This document shows positions 24,210 to 31,332 of a stretch of 64,000 nucleotides of DNA, piece by piece. Source of the stretch: MWBV01 sp964447315 (GTDB taxonomy: Archaea > Nanobdellota > Nanobdellia > Pacearchaeales > GW2011-AR1); assembly GCA_964447315.1 (NCBI GenBank), contig CAYURQ010000001.1, positions 1 to 64,000 on the forward strand. The letters are read 5' to 3'. How positions within the stretch are numbered: the stretch's first letter is position 1; every line of letters begins with the position of its first letter. The position numbers and the translations under genes were made by a program. The notes under the pieces are model-generated. The model was not told the DNA's origin, did not search any database, and saw only the letters and a list, made by a program, of their open reading frames with translations.

Positions 24210-25325
24210 ATGGTAAAGCAATATTTAGAGCATTCACTTGAAATCCTTACTTCTCCAAGGTCTAATTTTAAAGGAGGAAGCAAAGGAGCAGGTATTATTT
24301 CTAAATTTGGACATCAAAGTATTCATGATTTACGTGAAGGTTATCCATTATTGACGACAAAAGATATGGCTTTTAATTCTATGCTTACTGAAACTCTTTG
24401 GTTTATGAAAGGTAATACAAATATTAAATATTTAGAAGATAGAAAATGCCCTGTCTGGAGATTAGATTCTTTTCAGTATAATTATCCTAGTATGGTTAAA
24501 CAAGGGATTTTTTCTGAAGGTTTAAAAAAATATTCTTCTGAATGGCAACAGGCTGTTAAAGAATATGGAAAAATGATTAGAGAAGATAAAGATGGATTTG
24601 CAGAAAAGTTTGGAGATGCTGGGCCTATTTATGGAAAGCAGTGGAGAAAATGGAAGTATTTTGATGAAAATAAAAAAGAGTTTGTTGAAATAGATCAATT
24701 AAGAAATATGATTGAAGGTTTAAAGAAAAAACCAACTGGTAAAAAGCATATTGTTACTGCTTGGGAACCTGGGGATGTTCCTTTTATGTCTTTACCTCCT
24801 TGTCATGTAATGTATCAGGCAACTGGAAATGAAAATGGAGAATTAGAGTTGCAATTGTATCAAAGAAGCTGTGATGAATTTTTAGGAGTTCCATTTAACT
24901 TGTCAAGTTATGCTTTGTTAACTCATATAATTGCTAAAGAAGCAGGAATGACTCCAAAGACTTTTGTTCATACATTTGGAGATTCACATTTTTATGCAAG
25001 TATTGGTGATAGAACTAATTGGTATAAAGAAAATTTTCCAGAAGTTCAAAATAAAATACGAGAAGCTAAAAAATTAGATGAAGATGATAAAAATAAATCT
25101 GGTTACTTAGATGTTGTTGAGTGGATAAATAAAAAAGCTCCTTCTGACGGAAATATGGAAAATTATGACCATGTAACTGCTATTCTTGAACAATTATCAA
25201 GAGAGCCAAGGGCTAAACCCTCTTTAGAAATTGCAGATAAACCTTTTGAGGAATTAGATGTTGATGATTTCAAAGTTATTGGATATAATCCTCATCCTGC
25301 AATAAGAAGAAAAATGGCTGTTTAA
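24210..25325 (+). CDS. thyA: thymidylate synthase (ThyA)
   Basis: ThyA makes dTMP from dUMP with methylenetetrahydrofolate. The active-site cysteine is Cys198 (SLPPCHVMYQ), and the dUMP-binding blocks LYQRSCDEFLGVPFNLSSYA and GDSHFY are clear. At 371 residues it is about 100 longer than typical bacterial ThyA, with extra sequence before the active site (KYSSEWQQAVKEYGKMIRED) and in the C-terminal third. It follows the dCTP deaminase and dUTPase genes, so the route dCTP-dUTP-dUMP-dTMP is encoded in order. Confidence 0.93.
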   Translation: MVKQYLEHSLEILTSPRSNFKGGSKGAGIISKFGHQSIHDLREGYPLLTTKDMAFNSMLTETLWFMKGNTNIKYLEDRKCPVWRLDSFQYNYPSMVKQGIFSEGLKKYSSEWQQAVKEYGKMIREDKDGFAEKFGDAGPIYGKQWRKWKYFDENKKEFVEIDQLRNMIEGLKKKPTGKKHIVTAWEPGDVPFMSLPPCHVMYQATGNENGELELQLYQRSCDEFLGVPFNLSSYALLTHIIAKEAGMTPKTFVHTFGDSHFYASIGDRTNWYKENFPEVQNKIREAKKLDEDDKNKSGYLDVVEWINKKAPSDGNMENYDHVTAILEQLSREPRAKPSLEIADKPFEELDVDDFKVIGYNPHPAIRRKMAV

Positions 25326-25326
25326 A

Positions 25327-25554
25327 ATGGATATAGATAATCTTAAAGGAATTTATGAACACTACAAAGGGGGTTTGTATAAGCTATTGCACGAAGCTGT
25401 TAATGAACAAACTGGAGAGGAAATGATTGTTTATAGAAAAATTCATGGAAAGAAAGTATGGATAAGAGATAAGAGTAATTTTTTTATGAATGTTATGATT
25501 GATGGAGAAGCTAAACCAAGATTTAGATACTTTGGAGATAAATTAAAACCCTAA
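25327..25554 (+). CDS. DUF1653 family protein
   Basis: The 75-residue protein fits DUF1653: GIYEHYKGGLYKLLHEAVNE, a central MIVYRKIHGKKVWIRDKSNF and a C-terminal RFRYFGD. It starts one base after the thyA stop, so it is translated with it. The family has no firmly known function. Confidence 0.78.
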   Translation: MDIDNLKGIYEHYKGGLYKLLHEAVNEQTGEEMIVYRKIHGKKVWIRDKSNFFMNVMIDGEAKPRFRYFGDKLKP

Positions 25555-25624
25555 ACTTTAAAAATAATAAATTTGTTTAAACTTTTATATATGAAAAAAT
25601 TAACTGGTTTAAAAAAACAGAAAA

Positions 25625-25939
25625 ATGGTAGACGAATTAACAAATGGTGCTTTTGATGATTTTATTAAAGATGGAATTGTTTTAATTGATTTCTTTGCTG
25701 ATTGGTGCATGCCTTGTGTTATGATGGGGCCTATTGTTGATGAAATGGGTGAAAAATTTAAGGGCAAGATTAAAGTTGCAAAAGTTAATGTTGAAGACAA
25801 TAATGAATTGGCTGCAAAGTTTCAAGTAAGTTCAATACCTAATTTTATTTTGTTTAAAGATGGTAAAAAGGTAGAACAATTTGTTGGGGGTATCTCTGCT
25901 GATGAATTTGAGAATAAACTTAATAGTTTTTTGAAGTGA
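25625..25939 (+). CDS. trxA: thioredoxin
   Basis: The 104-residue protein is a classic thioredoxin: IDFFADWCMPCVMMGPIVDE with redox cysteines Cys28 and Cys31 in a CMPC variant of CGPC, the cis-Pro segment SSIPNFILFKDGK, and a C-terminal helix. Its place at the end of the RNR cluster suggests that it reduces NrdJ or another reductase. No thioredoxin reductase is in the window. Confidence 0.88.
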   Translation: MVDELTNGAFDDFIKDGIVLIDFFADWCMPCVMMGPIVDEMGEKFKGKIKVAKVNVEDNNELAAKFQVSSIPNFILFKDGKKVEQFVGGISADEFENKLNSFLK

Positions 25940-26064
25940 AATTTTTTATTAACTATTCAAGACAAATTATTTTATATGTAGATTATATGTAATTAAATCT
26001 TTAATCCAAACAATTATAAACCTCTTTCATTATTGACTAATTCTTTTAAATTAATAATATAAAA

Positions 26065-26301
26065 ATGTCTAAAGAATTTGATAAATCATTGAAATATTTA
26101 ATGAAAAATCCAGAAGGTTCCCCTTCTGAATTACTTGCAAAGATAGGTGTTGATATGTATGATTGTTTTCAAAGAAATGGTTTTATTGAATCAAGCAAAT
26201 ATAACAGCTTTTACAAATCAACTGAATTAGCTGAAAAAGAATACCAATCTGCAATTATTCAGAAAAGCTTTTCTGGAAAAATTAGATTTGCTTTTAGATA
26301 G
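26065..26301 (+). CDS. small protein, winged-helix-like, unknown
   Basis: The 78-residue protein begins MSKEFDKSLKYLMKNPEGSP and resembles the next gene (26354-26614): both have a start like FxxxLxYLxxxPxGxxxxLL, an acidic middle and a short helical tail. The pair may be an old duplication. A small DNA-binding fold is possible, but no clear motif is seen. Confidence 0.5.
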   Translation: MSKEFDKSLKYLMKNPEGSPSELLAKIGVDMYDCFQRNGFIESSKYNSFYKSTELAEKEYQSAIIQKSFSGKIRFAFR

Positions 26302-26353
26302 TAATCACAATAATTCTTATAAATTAAAAATTTAATTAACTTTTAAGGGTAAA

Positions 26354-26614
26354 ATGAAAAGAATTTATGAATTTCATGAAGCACTAGAATATTTAATTAA
26401 TCATCCAAAGGGAAACACACCAGATTTATTAAAAGAAAGAATTGATTTTGATTTATTTGATAATTTAGTTAATAGAAGACTTTTAGATGCTGATGGTTAT
26501 AAGTATAGGTTAACTGAGGACGGATTTAATTATTATGTTGAAAACGTTTATCAACCAAGACAAAATAAAGGTTTTTCTAAGATAATTAAAGGCATTAAAG
26601 ATATTTTTCATTAA
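26354..26614 (+). CDS. small protein, paralogue of the preceding gene
   Basis: The 86-residue protein reads MKRIYEFHEALEYLINHPKG at its start and YKYRLTEDGFNYYVENVYQP later. The last block looks like the wing of a winged helix (LTxxG). It shares the N-terminal pattern of the gene at 26065-26301. The function is unknown. Confidence 0.5.
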   Translation: MKRIYEFHEALEYLINHPKGNTPDLLKERIDFDLFDNLVNRRLLDADGYKYRLTEDGFNYYVENVYQPRQNKGFSKIIKGIKDIFH

Positions 26615-26661
26615 TAAAAAGGCTTATAAATAAAATATTTCTAATGAAAATGTGTTATTTG

Positions 26662-26670
26662 TTTATATAA
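26662..26670 (+). promoter_or_regulatory. TATA box before the tRNA-Lys locus
   Basis: TTTATATAA lies 13 bases before the first GGCTCCGTAGCTCA at 26683. It is the only clear TATA box near the tRNA-Lys gene, but it stands before the first partial copy and not before the intact tRNA. Confidence 0.45.
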
Positions 26671-26682
26671 ATTAACATTAAT

Positions 26683-26766
26683 GGCTCCGTAGCTCACGTG
26701 GGGCACCAAGGTTCCCCTTACGGTATCCCCTCCTTTTCAATAAGGAAGATATAAATTCGCTACGGA
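26683..26766 (+). ncRNA. candidate structured RNA starting like tRNA-Lys
   Basis: The segment begins with the 14 bases GGCTCCGTAGCTCA that also begin the intact tRNA-Lys, then diverges. It can fold as a three-way junction. The closing stem is TCCGTAGC (26686-26693) with GCTACGGA (26759-26766). One hairpin is CGT-GGGG with CCCC-TT-ACG (26697-26722); the other is TCCTT with AAGGA (26731-26746). A TATA box lies before it. It may be a genuine small RNA, a degenerate tRNA copy or an assembly product. Confidence 0.4.
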
Positions 26767-26796
26767 TTCAGTAAAGCACAAACATACACAAACAAT

Positions 26797-26819
26797 GGCT
26801 CCGTAGCTCAGCCTGGTCA
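26797..26819 (+). pseudogene. 5' fragment of tRNA-Lys
   Basis: Bases 26797-26819 equal the first 23 bases of tRNA-Lys (acceptor, D-arm and loop). The sequence then changes to a non-tRNA stretch that contains an inverted repeat (TGGTCA...TGACCA). The preceding ACACAAACAAT also matches the bases before the intact tRNA, so the duplicated unit extends upstream of the gene. Confidence 0.7.
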
Positions 26820-26873
26820 CTGTCCAATGAAAATTGACCATTCTGATTACTTTGCCAAAAACACACAAACAAT

Positions 26874-26948
26874 GGCTCCGTAGCTCAGCCTGGTCAGAGC
26901 ACTGGACTTTTAATCCAGGTGTCGAGGGTTCAAATCCCTTCGGGGCCA
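26874..26948 (+). tRNA. tRNA-Lys (TTT anticodon)
   Basis: The sequence folds as a canonical tRNA: acceptor GGCTCCG with CGGGGCC (one G-U pair), D-stem GCTC/GAGC, anticodon arm CTGGA-CTTTTAA-TCCAG with TTT at 34-36, T-arm GAGGG-TTCAAAT-CCCTT with a G-U pair, and discriminator A. CCA is not encoded. The last 18 bases and the DNA after them are repeated at 27187-27262, and the gene ends 3 bases before a 100-base N gap. Confidence 0.93.
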
Positions 26949-27106
26949 TAANNNNNNNNNNNNNNNNNNNNNNNNNNNNNNNNNNNNNNNNNNNNNNNNN
27001 NNNNNNNNNNNNNNNNNNNNNNNNNNNNNNNNNNNNNNNNNNNNNNNNNNNACAACTTGGGATATGTTTAGGAATTCTTAGAAAATTTTAATTTCAGTTC
27101 GAGTCA
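26931..27106. repeat. tRNA-Lys 3' end repeat, copy 1 (split by gap)
   Basis: Bases 26931-26951 and 27052-27106 match 27187-27207 and 27208-27262. The two halves abut without any extra base in copy 2, so the 100 N between them may stand for no missing sequence at all, or for a collapsed tandem repeat. Confidence 0.8.
26952..27051. other. assembly gap (100 N)
   Basis: A run of exactly 100 N marks a scaffold join of unknown length. It falls inside a repeated segment, which probably broke the assembly. Confidence 0.97.
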
Positions 27107-27126
27107 TTTAGGATTTGAACATGGTT

Positions 27127-27158
27127 TAATTCCTGAACTTTCCAATGTTCAGGGATTA
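27127..27158. other. strong hairpin between the repeats
   Basis: TAAT-T-CCTGAAC-TTTCCAAT-GTTCAGG-G-ATTA forms an 11-base-pair stem with one mismatch and an 8-base loop. It lies between the two copies of the tRNA-Lys 3' repeat. Nearby GGATTTGAAC looks like the T-arm of a minus-strand tRNA, but the rest does not fold as one. The stretch 26615-27332 holds no protein gene. Confidence 0.5.
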
Positions 27159-27186
27159 GGTCGAGCTTCAATTTTTCAGTGAGGCC

Positions 27187-27262
27187 CAAATCCCTTCGGG
27201 GCCATAAACAACTTGGGATATGTTTAGGAATTCTTAGAAAATTTTAATTTCAGTTCGAGTCA
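27187..27262. repeat. tRNA-Lys 3' end repeat, copy 2
   Basis: This 76-base copy begins with the last 18 bases of tRNA-Lys (CAAATCCCTTCGGGGCCA) and continues into the same downstream DNA as copy 1. It is a 3' tRNA fragment without its 5' part. Confidence 0.85.
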
Positions 27263-27332
27263 CTTTTATTTTTTAATAAAATATATTTTAGATTATAATT
27301 TAATTTAAAAATAAAACAATGTTTTGAATTCC

Positions 27333-27722
27333 ATGTCTTATTCAGAAAAAATAAAATATAATGCTTTTATTGATGTAAAAGATGAGGTTGCTCCAAAAAA
27401 TAGAAAGAGTGTTAAAGAGAGGATGGATTGGAATAAAAAACCACTAAAATTATATCTTAATATCAATGATTTTAATATACAAACGAAGTCTAAAGGATTT
27501 TTTAAATCCAGAGAATTTACTCAATATTTTAGGAAAAGAATTTATCTTAGTTTAAAGGGTAAAGAAGATGTTTGTCTCACATATAAATTTAAACTTAATC
27601 CTAGAAAAATGAAATTAAATATTTCTGGGGAATTTCAAGGACCTTTTAATTCAGAAAATTTACTTTATATGAATGATTTGGAAAAATTTATTTTAACTGG
27701 GGAAATCAATAAAAAAGATTGA
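27333..27722 (+). CDS. hypothetical basic protein
   Basis: I start the gene at ATG 27333 (MSYSEKIKYNAF); a TTG three codons earlier is less likely. The 129-residue protein is beta-rich and basic, with LKLYLNINDFNIQTKSKGFF and FRKRIYLSLKGKEDVCLTYK. No motif is recognised. It stands just before the RNA polymerase genes. Confidence 0.5.
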   Translation: MSYSEKIKYNAFIDVKDEVAPKNRKSVKERMDWNKKPLKLYLNINDFNIQTKSKGFFKSREFTQYFRKRIYLSLKGKEDVCLTYKFKLNPRKMKLNISGEFQGPFNSENLLYMNDLEKFILTGEINKKD

Positions 27723-27858
27723 TTTTCATCATATATATCCTAAAATATATATTAGCAGAATATAGAAACATTTAAAAAGCAATTTTTGGTATCTTTTATT
27801 ATTAAGCAGTTATTAAAGTCATTTGCAAATATGCTATACCCTGTAAATTGTGTCTAAA

Positions 27859-28065
27859 ATGAATATTCTTCAGCCTAAACAAACAAAGATGAGCGAAAAA
27901 GAAGCTCAAGAACTATTGGATAAGCTTAACATATCTAAATCTCAGTTGCCAAAAATATTTTCTGATGATTCTTCACTTCCTGAGGGATGTGTTGTTGGAG
28001 ATGTTATAAAAATTGAGAGAAAACAAGAAGATAAAGTAAATGTATATTATAGGGTGGTTGTTTAA
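27859..28065 (+). CDS. rpoH: RNA polymerase subunit H (Rpb5-like)
   Basis: RpoH is the small archaeal subunit related to the C-terminal half of eukaryotic Rpb5. The 68 residues show the family signature: LDKLNISKSQLPKIF and then GDVIKIERKQEDKVNVYYRV. I start at ATG 27859; a GTG three codons upstream is possible. It begins the rpoH-rpoB-rpoA operon, with 5 bases to rpoB. Confidence 0.88.
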   Translation: MNILQPKQTKMSEKEAQELLDKLNISKSQLPKIFSDDSSLPEGCVVGDVIKIERKQEDKVNVYYRVVV

Positions 28066-28070
28066 AAAAG

Positions 28071-31000
28071 ATGGCAAGAAATAATCATTTAGTTATGAAG
28101 AATTACTTAAAGAATCATTCTTTAGTTGAATCTAATATTACTTCTTTTAATAATTTTATTGAAAAAAGACTTCAGGAAATTGTAGATGAAATACAAGCCA
28201 CAATTGATAATGAAGATTTTGAGATTACTTTAGGAAAGATTGAAGTTGGAAATCCAAAAGTTATTGAAGCAGATGGAAGTTATTCTTTTATTACTCCTTC
28301 TGAGGCTAGACTTAGAAACTTAACTTATGCTGCTCCTGTTACAATGGAATTAACTGTTAAGAAAGATGGGCAAGTAGATTCAGAAGTTGTTGAAATTGGT
28401 AAAATGCCTGTTATGGTGAAAAGTAATGTTTGCAATACAAATGGCATGAATAGTGATGAACTTGTTGAGAATTATGAAGATCCATTGAATCCTGGAGGGT
28501 ATTTTATTATTAAAGGAAATGAAAGAGTTATGGTTATGGCTGAAGACTTAGCAGAAAATCAACCTTTTATTGAAGAAAATAAGAAAGGCGAATTAACTCT
28601 TAAAATGTTTTCTTTGAAAGGAACTTACAGAATTCCAGTTACCTTATCAGAAGATAAAGAAGGAATCTTGAATGTTTCTTTCAGTAGATTTAAGGATTTA
28701 CCAATTGTTGTTATTCTTAAAGCATTAGGATTGACAAAAGAATCTGATATTTCTAAATTAATTGGAAAAGAAACAGATAGTTTAATTGTTAATTTATATG
28801 AATTTGTTGATTTAGCAGATAGAGAAGATGCAATGATGTATATTGCTGAAAAGACAAATTTACAGGGAACAAAGAAAGAAATTTTAGATAGAGTAAAACA
28901 AAGAATTGATTCATATTTATTTCCTCATATTGGACAAACTAAAGAAGATAGAATCAAAAAAGCAACAACCCTTTGTAAATTATTAAAACAATTTTTGATT
29001 GCTAAAGATAAACCTGAACTTAGAACAGATAAAGACCATTATGCTAATAAAAGAGTTAGACTTTCTGGTGATTTACTTGCAACTTTATTTAGAGTTAATT
29101 TAGGAATTTTAATTAGAGATATTCAGTATTCCCTTCAAAAATCTTCTAAGCGTAAGAAATTTTTCTCAATAAAAGTTTTAGCTAAATCAACTTTATTTTC
29201 TCATAGAATAGAATCAGCAATTGCAACTGGTTCTTGGACTGGTGAGCGTTCTGGTATCACTCAAAATATGGATAAAACAAACTATTTAGCGACTATTTCT
29301 CAACTTCAGAGAGTTTCAAGTATGCTTCCTGGAGATCAAGAAAATTTTATGGCAAGAACATTACATCCAACTCATTATGGAAGATTCTGTCCAATTGAAA
29401 CTCCAGAAGGTACTGAAATCGGATTACGTAAAAATCTTTCAGTTCTTAGTAGGGTTTCAACTAGAATTGATATTGATGATGAAAAATTCATGAAAGAATT
29501 ACATGAGTTGGGAATGGAAAGTGAATCAGATAATCTAGAAGGATACGATGTTTCACTAAATGGAAAATTTATTGGAACTGTTAAACAAGGAATTAATTTT
29601 GTTAAATCTCTTAGGGACAAGAGAAGAGATTCTGGATTGCCAGAGCAAATGAATTTTAGACTTGATGAAGGTTTTAGAGTTGTTTCTATTTCAACTGAGC
29701 CTGGAAGAGTTTTAAGACCAATGATTATTGTTGATGAAGGAAATCCAAGACTAAAGAACGAACATTTAGTTGAAATTGAGCAAGGAGAATTAAACTGGCA
29801 AGATTTAGTTAAACAAGGAATTATTGAATATTTAGATGCTTCTGAAGAAGAAAATTGCTTGATTTCATTATATGAAGAAGAATTAACACCAGAACATACT
29901 CATGTAGAAATTGATGTTACTGCTTTATTTGGAGCTGTTACAAGTTTAGTTCCTTATGGAAATCACGACCAGAGTTCAAGATTGAATAGAGGAAGTAAAA
30001 CGCAAAAACAGGCACTTGGACTTTACGCTGCTAATTATTTGTGTAGATTAGATACAGATGTTTCTGTTTTACAATATCCTCAAAAACCAATTGTAAGAAG
30101 TTTTGTTTATGACACTTTGAATACCTATCCTGCTGGACAAAATTTAACTGTTGCAATTATGAGTTATGAAGGATATAATATGGAAGATGCTTTAATATTA
30201 AATAAAGGAAGTTTGGATAGGGGAGTGGGAAGAAGTTTTTATTTTAGACCTTATTCTGCTATTGAAATGAATTATGCTGGTGGATTAAAAGATGAAATTG
30301 CATTGCCTGAAAAAGATGCATCAGGTTATAGAACAGAAAAAAGTTATAGATTATTAGAAGATGATGGTATTATTTATCCAGAAGCTAATGTTGATGAAGG
30401 AGATGTAATTATTGGTAAAATGTCTCCCCCTAAATTCTTGTCAGAAGCTAGAGAAATTTCAGTAAGAACAAAGAAAGAATCTAGTGTTACAATGAGGCAA
30501 GAAGAAAAAGGAATTATTGAATCTGTATTTATTACAGAAGACGATGAAGGCAATAAAATTGTTCAAGCTAAAACTCGTGATCAAAGAATTCCTGAATTAG
30601 GAGATAAATTTGCTACTTCACATGGTCAGAAAGGAGTTATTGGAGAAATTGTTCCTGAAGATGATGTTCCTTTTACTGCAAATGGGATTAAACCAGATAT
30701 TATTTTCAATCCACATGGTTTACCAAGTCGTATGACAGTAGGATATTTACTTGAATTACTTGCTGGTAAAGTTGGATGTGTTAAAGGAGAAGTTGTTGAT
30801 GGAACTTCATTCTCTGGAGAAAGTAAATATAATTTAGAACAACAAATGGAGAAATTAGGATTTAGATTTGATGGTAAAGAAACAATGTATAATGGTATAA
30901 CTGGAAAGAAAATGAAATCAAAGATTTTTGTTGGGAATTTGTATTATCTTAAGCTTAAATATATGGTTGGTAATAAGATGCATGGTAGAGCATCTGGTAA

Positions 31001-31331
31001 AGTTGCACTTTTAACAAGACAACCAATTGAAGGACGTTCTAGGGGTGGAGCTTTAAGATTAGGTGAAATGGAACAGCAAGCATTAGTTGCCCATGGTTCT
31101 TCATTATTACTTAAGGAAAGATATGATTCAGATAAAGTTGTATTACCAATTTGTGCTAAATGCGGAGCAATGGCAGTAGAAGATAAAATACGTAAAAAAA
31201 TATCTTGTCCAATTTGTGCAAGCGAAACAATAGAACCTGTTGAAGTATCATATGCATTCAAGCTTCTTATAGAGGAGTTGCAAGGGTTACATGTAAATAC
31301 AACTTTTGATTTAAAAAATAAATACGAATAA
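28071..31331 (+). CDS. rpoB: RNA polymerase subunit B (full length)
   Basis: The 1086-residue protein is an undivided archaeal B subunit; many euryarchaea split it into B' and B''. Clear blocks are PGGYFIIKGNERVMVMAEDL, LHPTHYGRFCPIETPEGTEI, the catalytic-region GDKFATSHGQKGVIG and a zinc site CAKCGAMA...SCPICASE near the C-terminus. It lies one base before rpoA. No intein is seen. Confidence 0.95.
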   Translation: MARNNHLVMKNYLKNHSLVESNITSFNNFIEKRLQEIVDEIQATIDNEDFEITLGKIEVGNPKVIEADGSYSFITPSEARLRNLTYAAPVTMELTVKKDGQVDSEVVEIGKMPVMVKSNVCNTNGMNSDELVENYEDPLNPGGYFIIKGNERVMVMAEDLAENQPFIEENKKGELTLKMFSLKGTYRIPVTLSEDKEGILNVSFSRFKDLPIVVILKALGLTKESDISKLIGKETDSLIVNLYEFVDLADREDAMMYIAEKTNLQGTKKEILDRVKQRIDSYLFPHIGQTKEDRIKKATTLCKLLKQFLIAKDKPELRTDKDHYANKRVRLSGDLLATLFRVNLGILIRDIQYSLQKSSKRKKFFSIKVLAKSTLFSHRIESAIATGSWTGERSGITQNMDKTNYLATISQLQRVSSMLPGDQENFMARTLHPTHYGRFCPIETPEGTEIGLRKNLSVLSRVSTRIDIDDEKFMKELHELGMESESDNLEGYDVSLNGKFIGTVKQGINFVKSLRDKRRDSGLPEQMNFRLDEGFRVVSISTEPGRVLRPMIIVDEGNPRLKNEHLVEIEQGELNWQDLVKQGIIEYLDASEEENCLISLYEEELTPEHTHVEIDVTALFGAVTSLVPYGNHDQSSRLNRGSKTQKQALGLYAANYLCRLDTDVSVLQYPQKPIVRSFVYDTLNTYPAGQNLTVAIMSYEGYNMEDALILNKGSLDRGVGRSFYFRPYSAIEMNYAGGLKDEIALPEKDASGYRTEKSYRLLEDDGIIYPEANVDEGDVIIGKMSPPKFLSEAREISVRTKKESSVTMRQEEKGIIESVFITEDDEGNKIVQAKTRDQRIPELGDKFATSHGQKGVIGEIVPEDDVPFTANGIKPDIIFNPHGLPSRMTVGYLLELLAGKVGCVKGEVVDGTSFSGESKYNLEQQMEKLGFRFDGKETMYNGITGKKMKSKIFVGNLYYLKLKYMVGNKMHGRASGKVALLTRQPIEGRSRGGALRLGEMEQQALVAHGSSLLLKERYDSDKVVLPICAKCGAMAVEDKIRKKISCPICASETIEPVEVSYAFKLLIEELQGLHVNTTFDLKNKYE

Positions 31332-31332
31332 A

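Noticed and set aside
26683..26948. Split tRNA-Lys as in Nanoarchaeum
   Set aside because: An intact tRNA-Lys gene is present, so a trans-spliced gene is not needed; the partial copies lack the pairing leader helix expected of split tRNAs.
27101..27190. Possible minus-strand tRNA (GGATTTGAAC and an anticodon-arm-like hairpin)
   Set aside because: The hairpin loop has 8 bases, there is no D-arm with GG, and the acceptor strands do not pair. Kept only as a hairpin.
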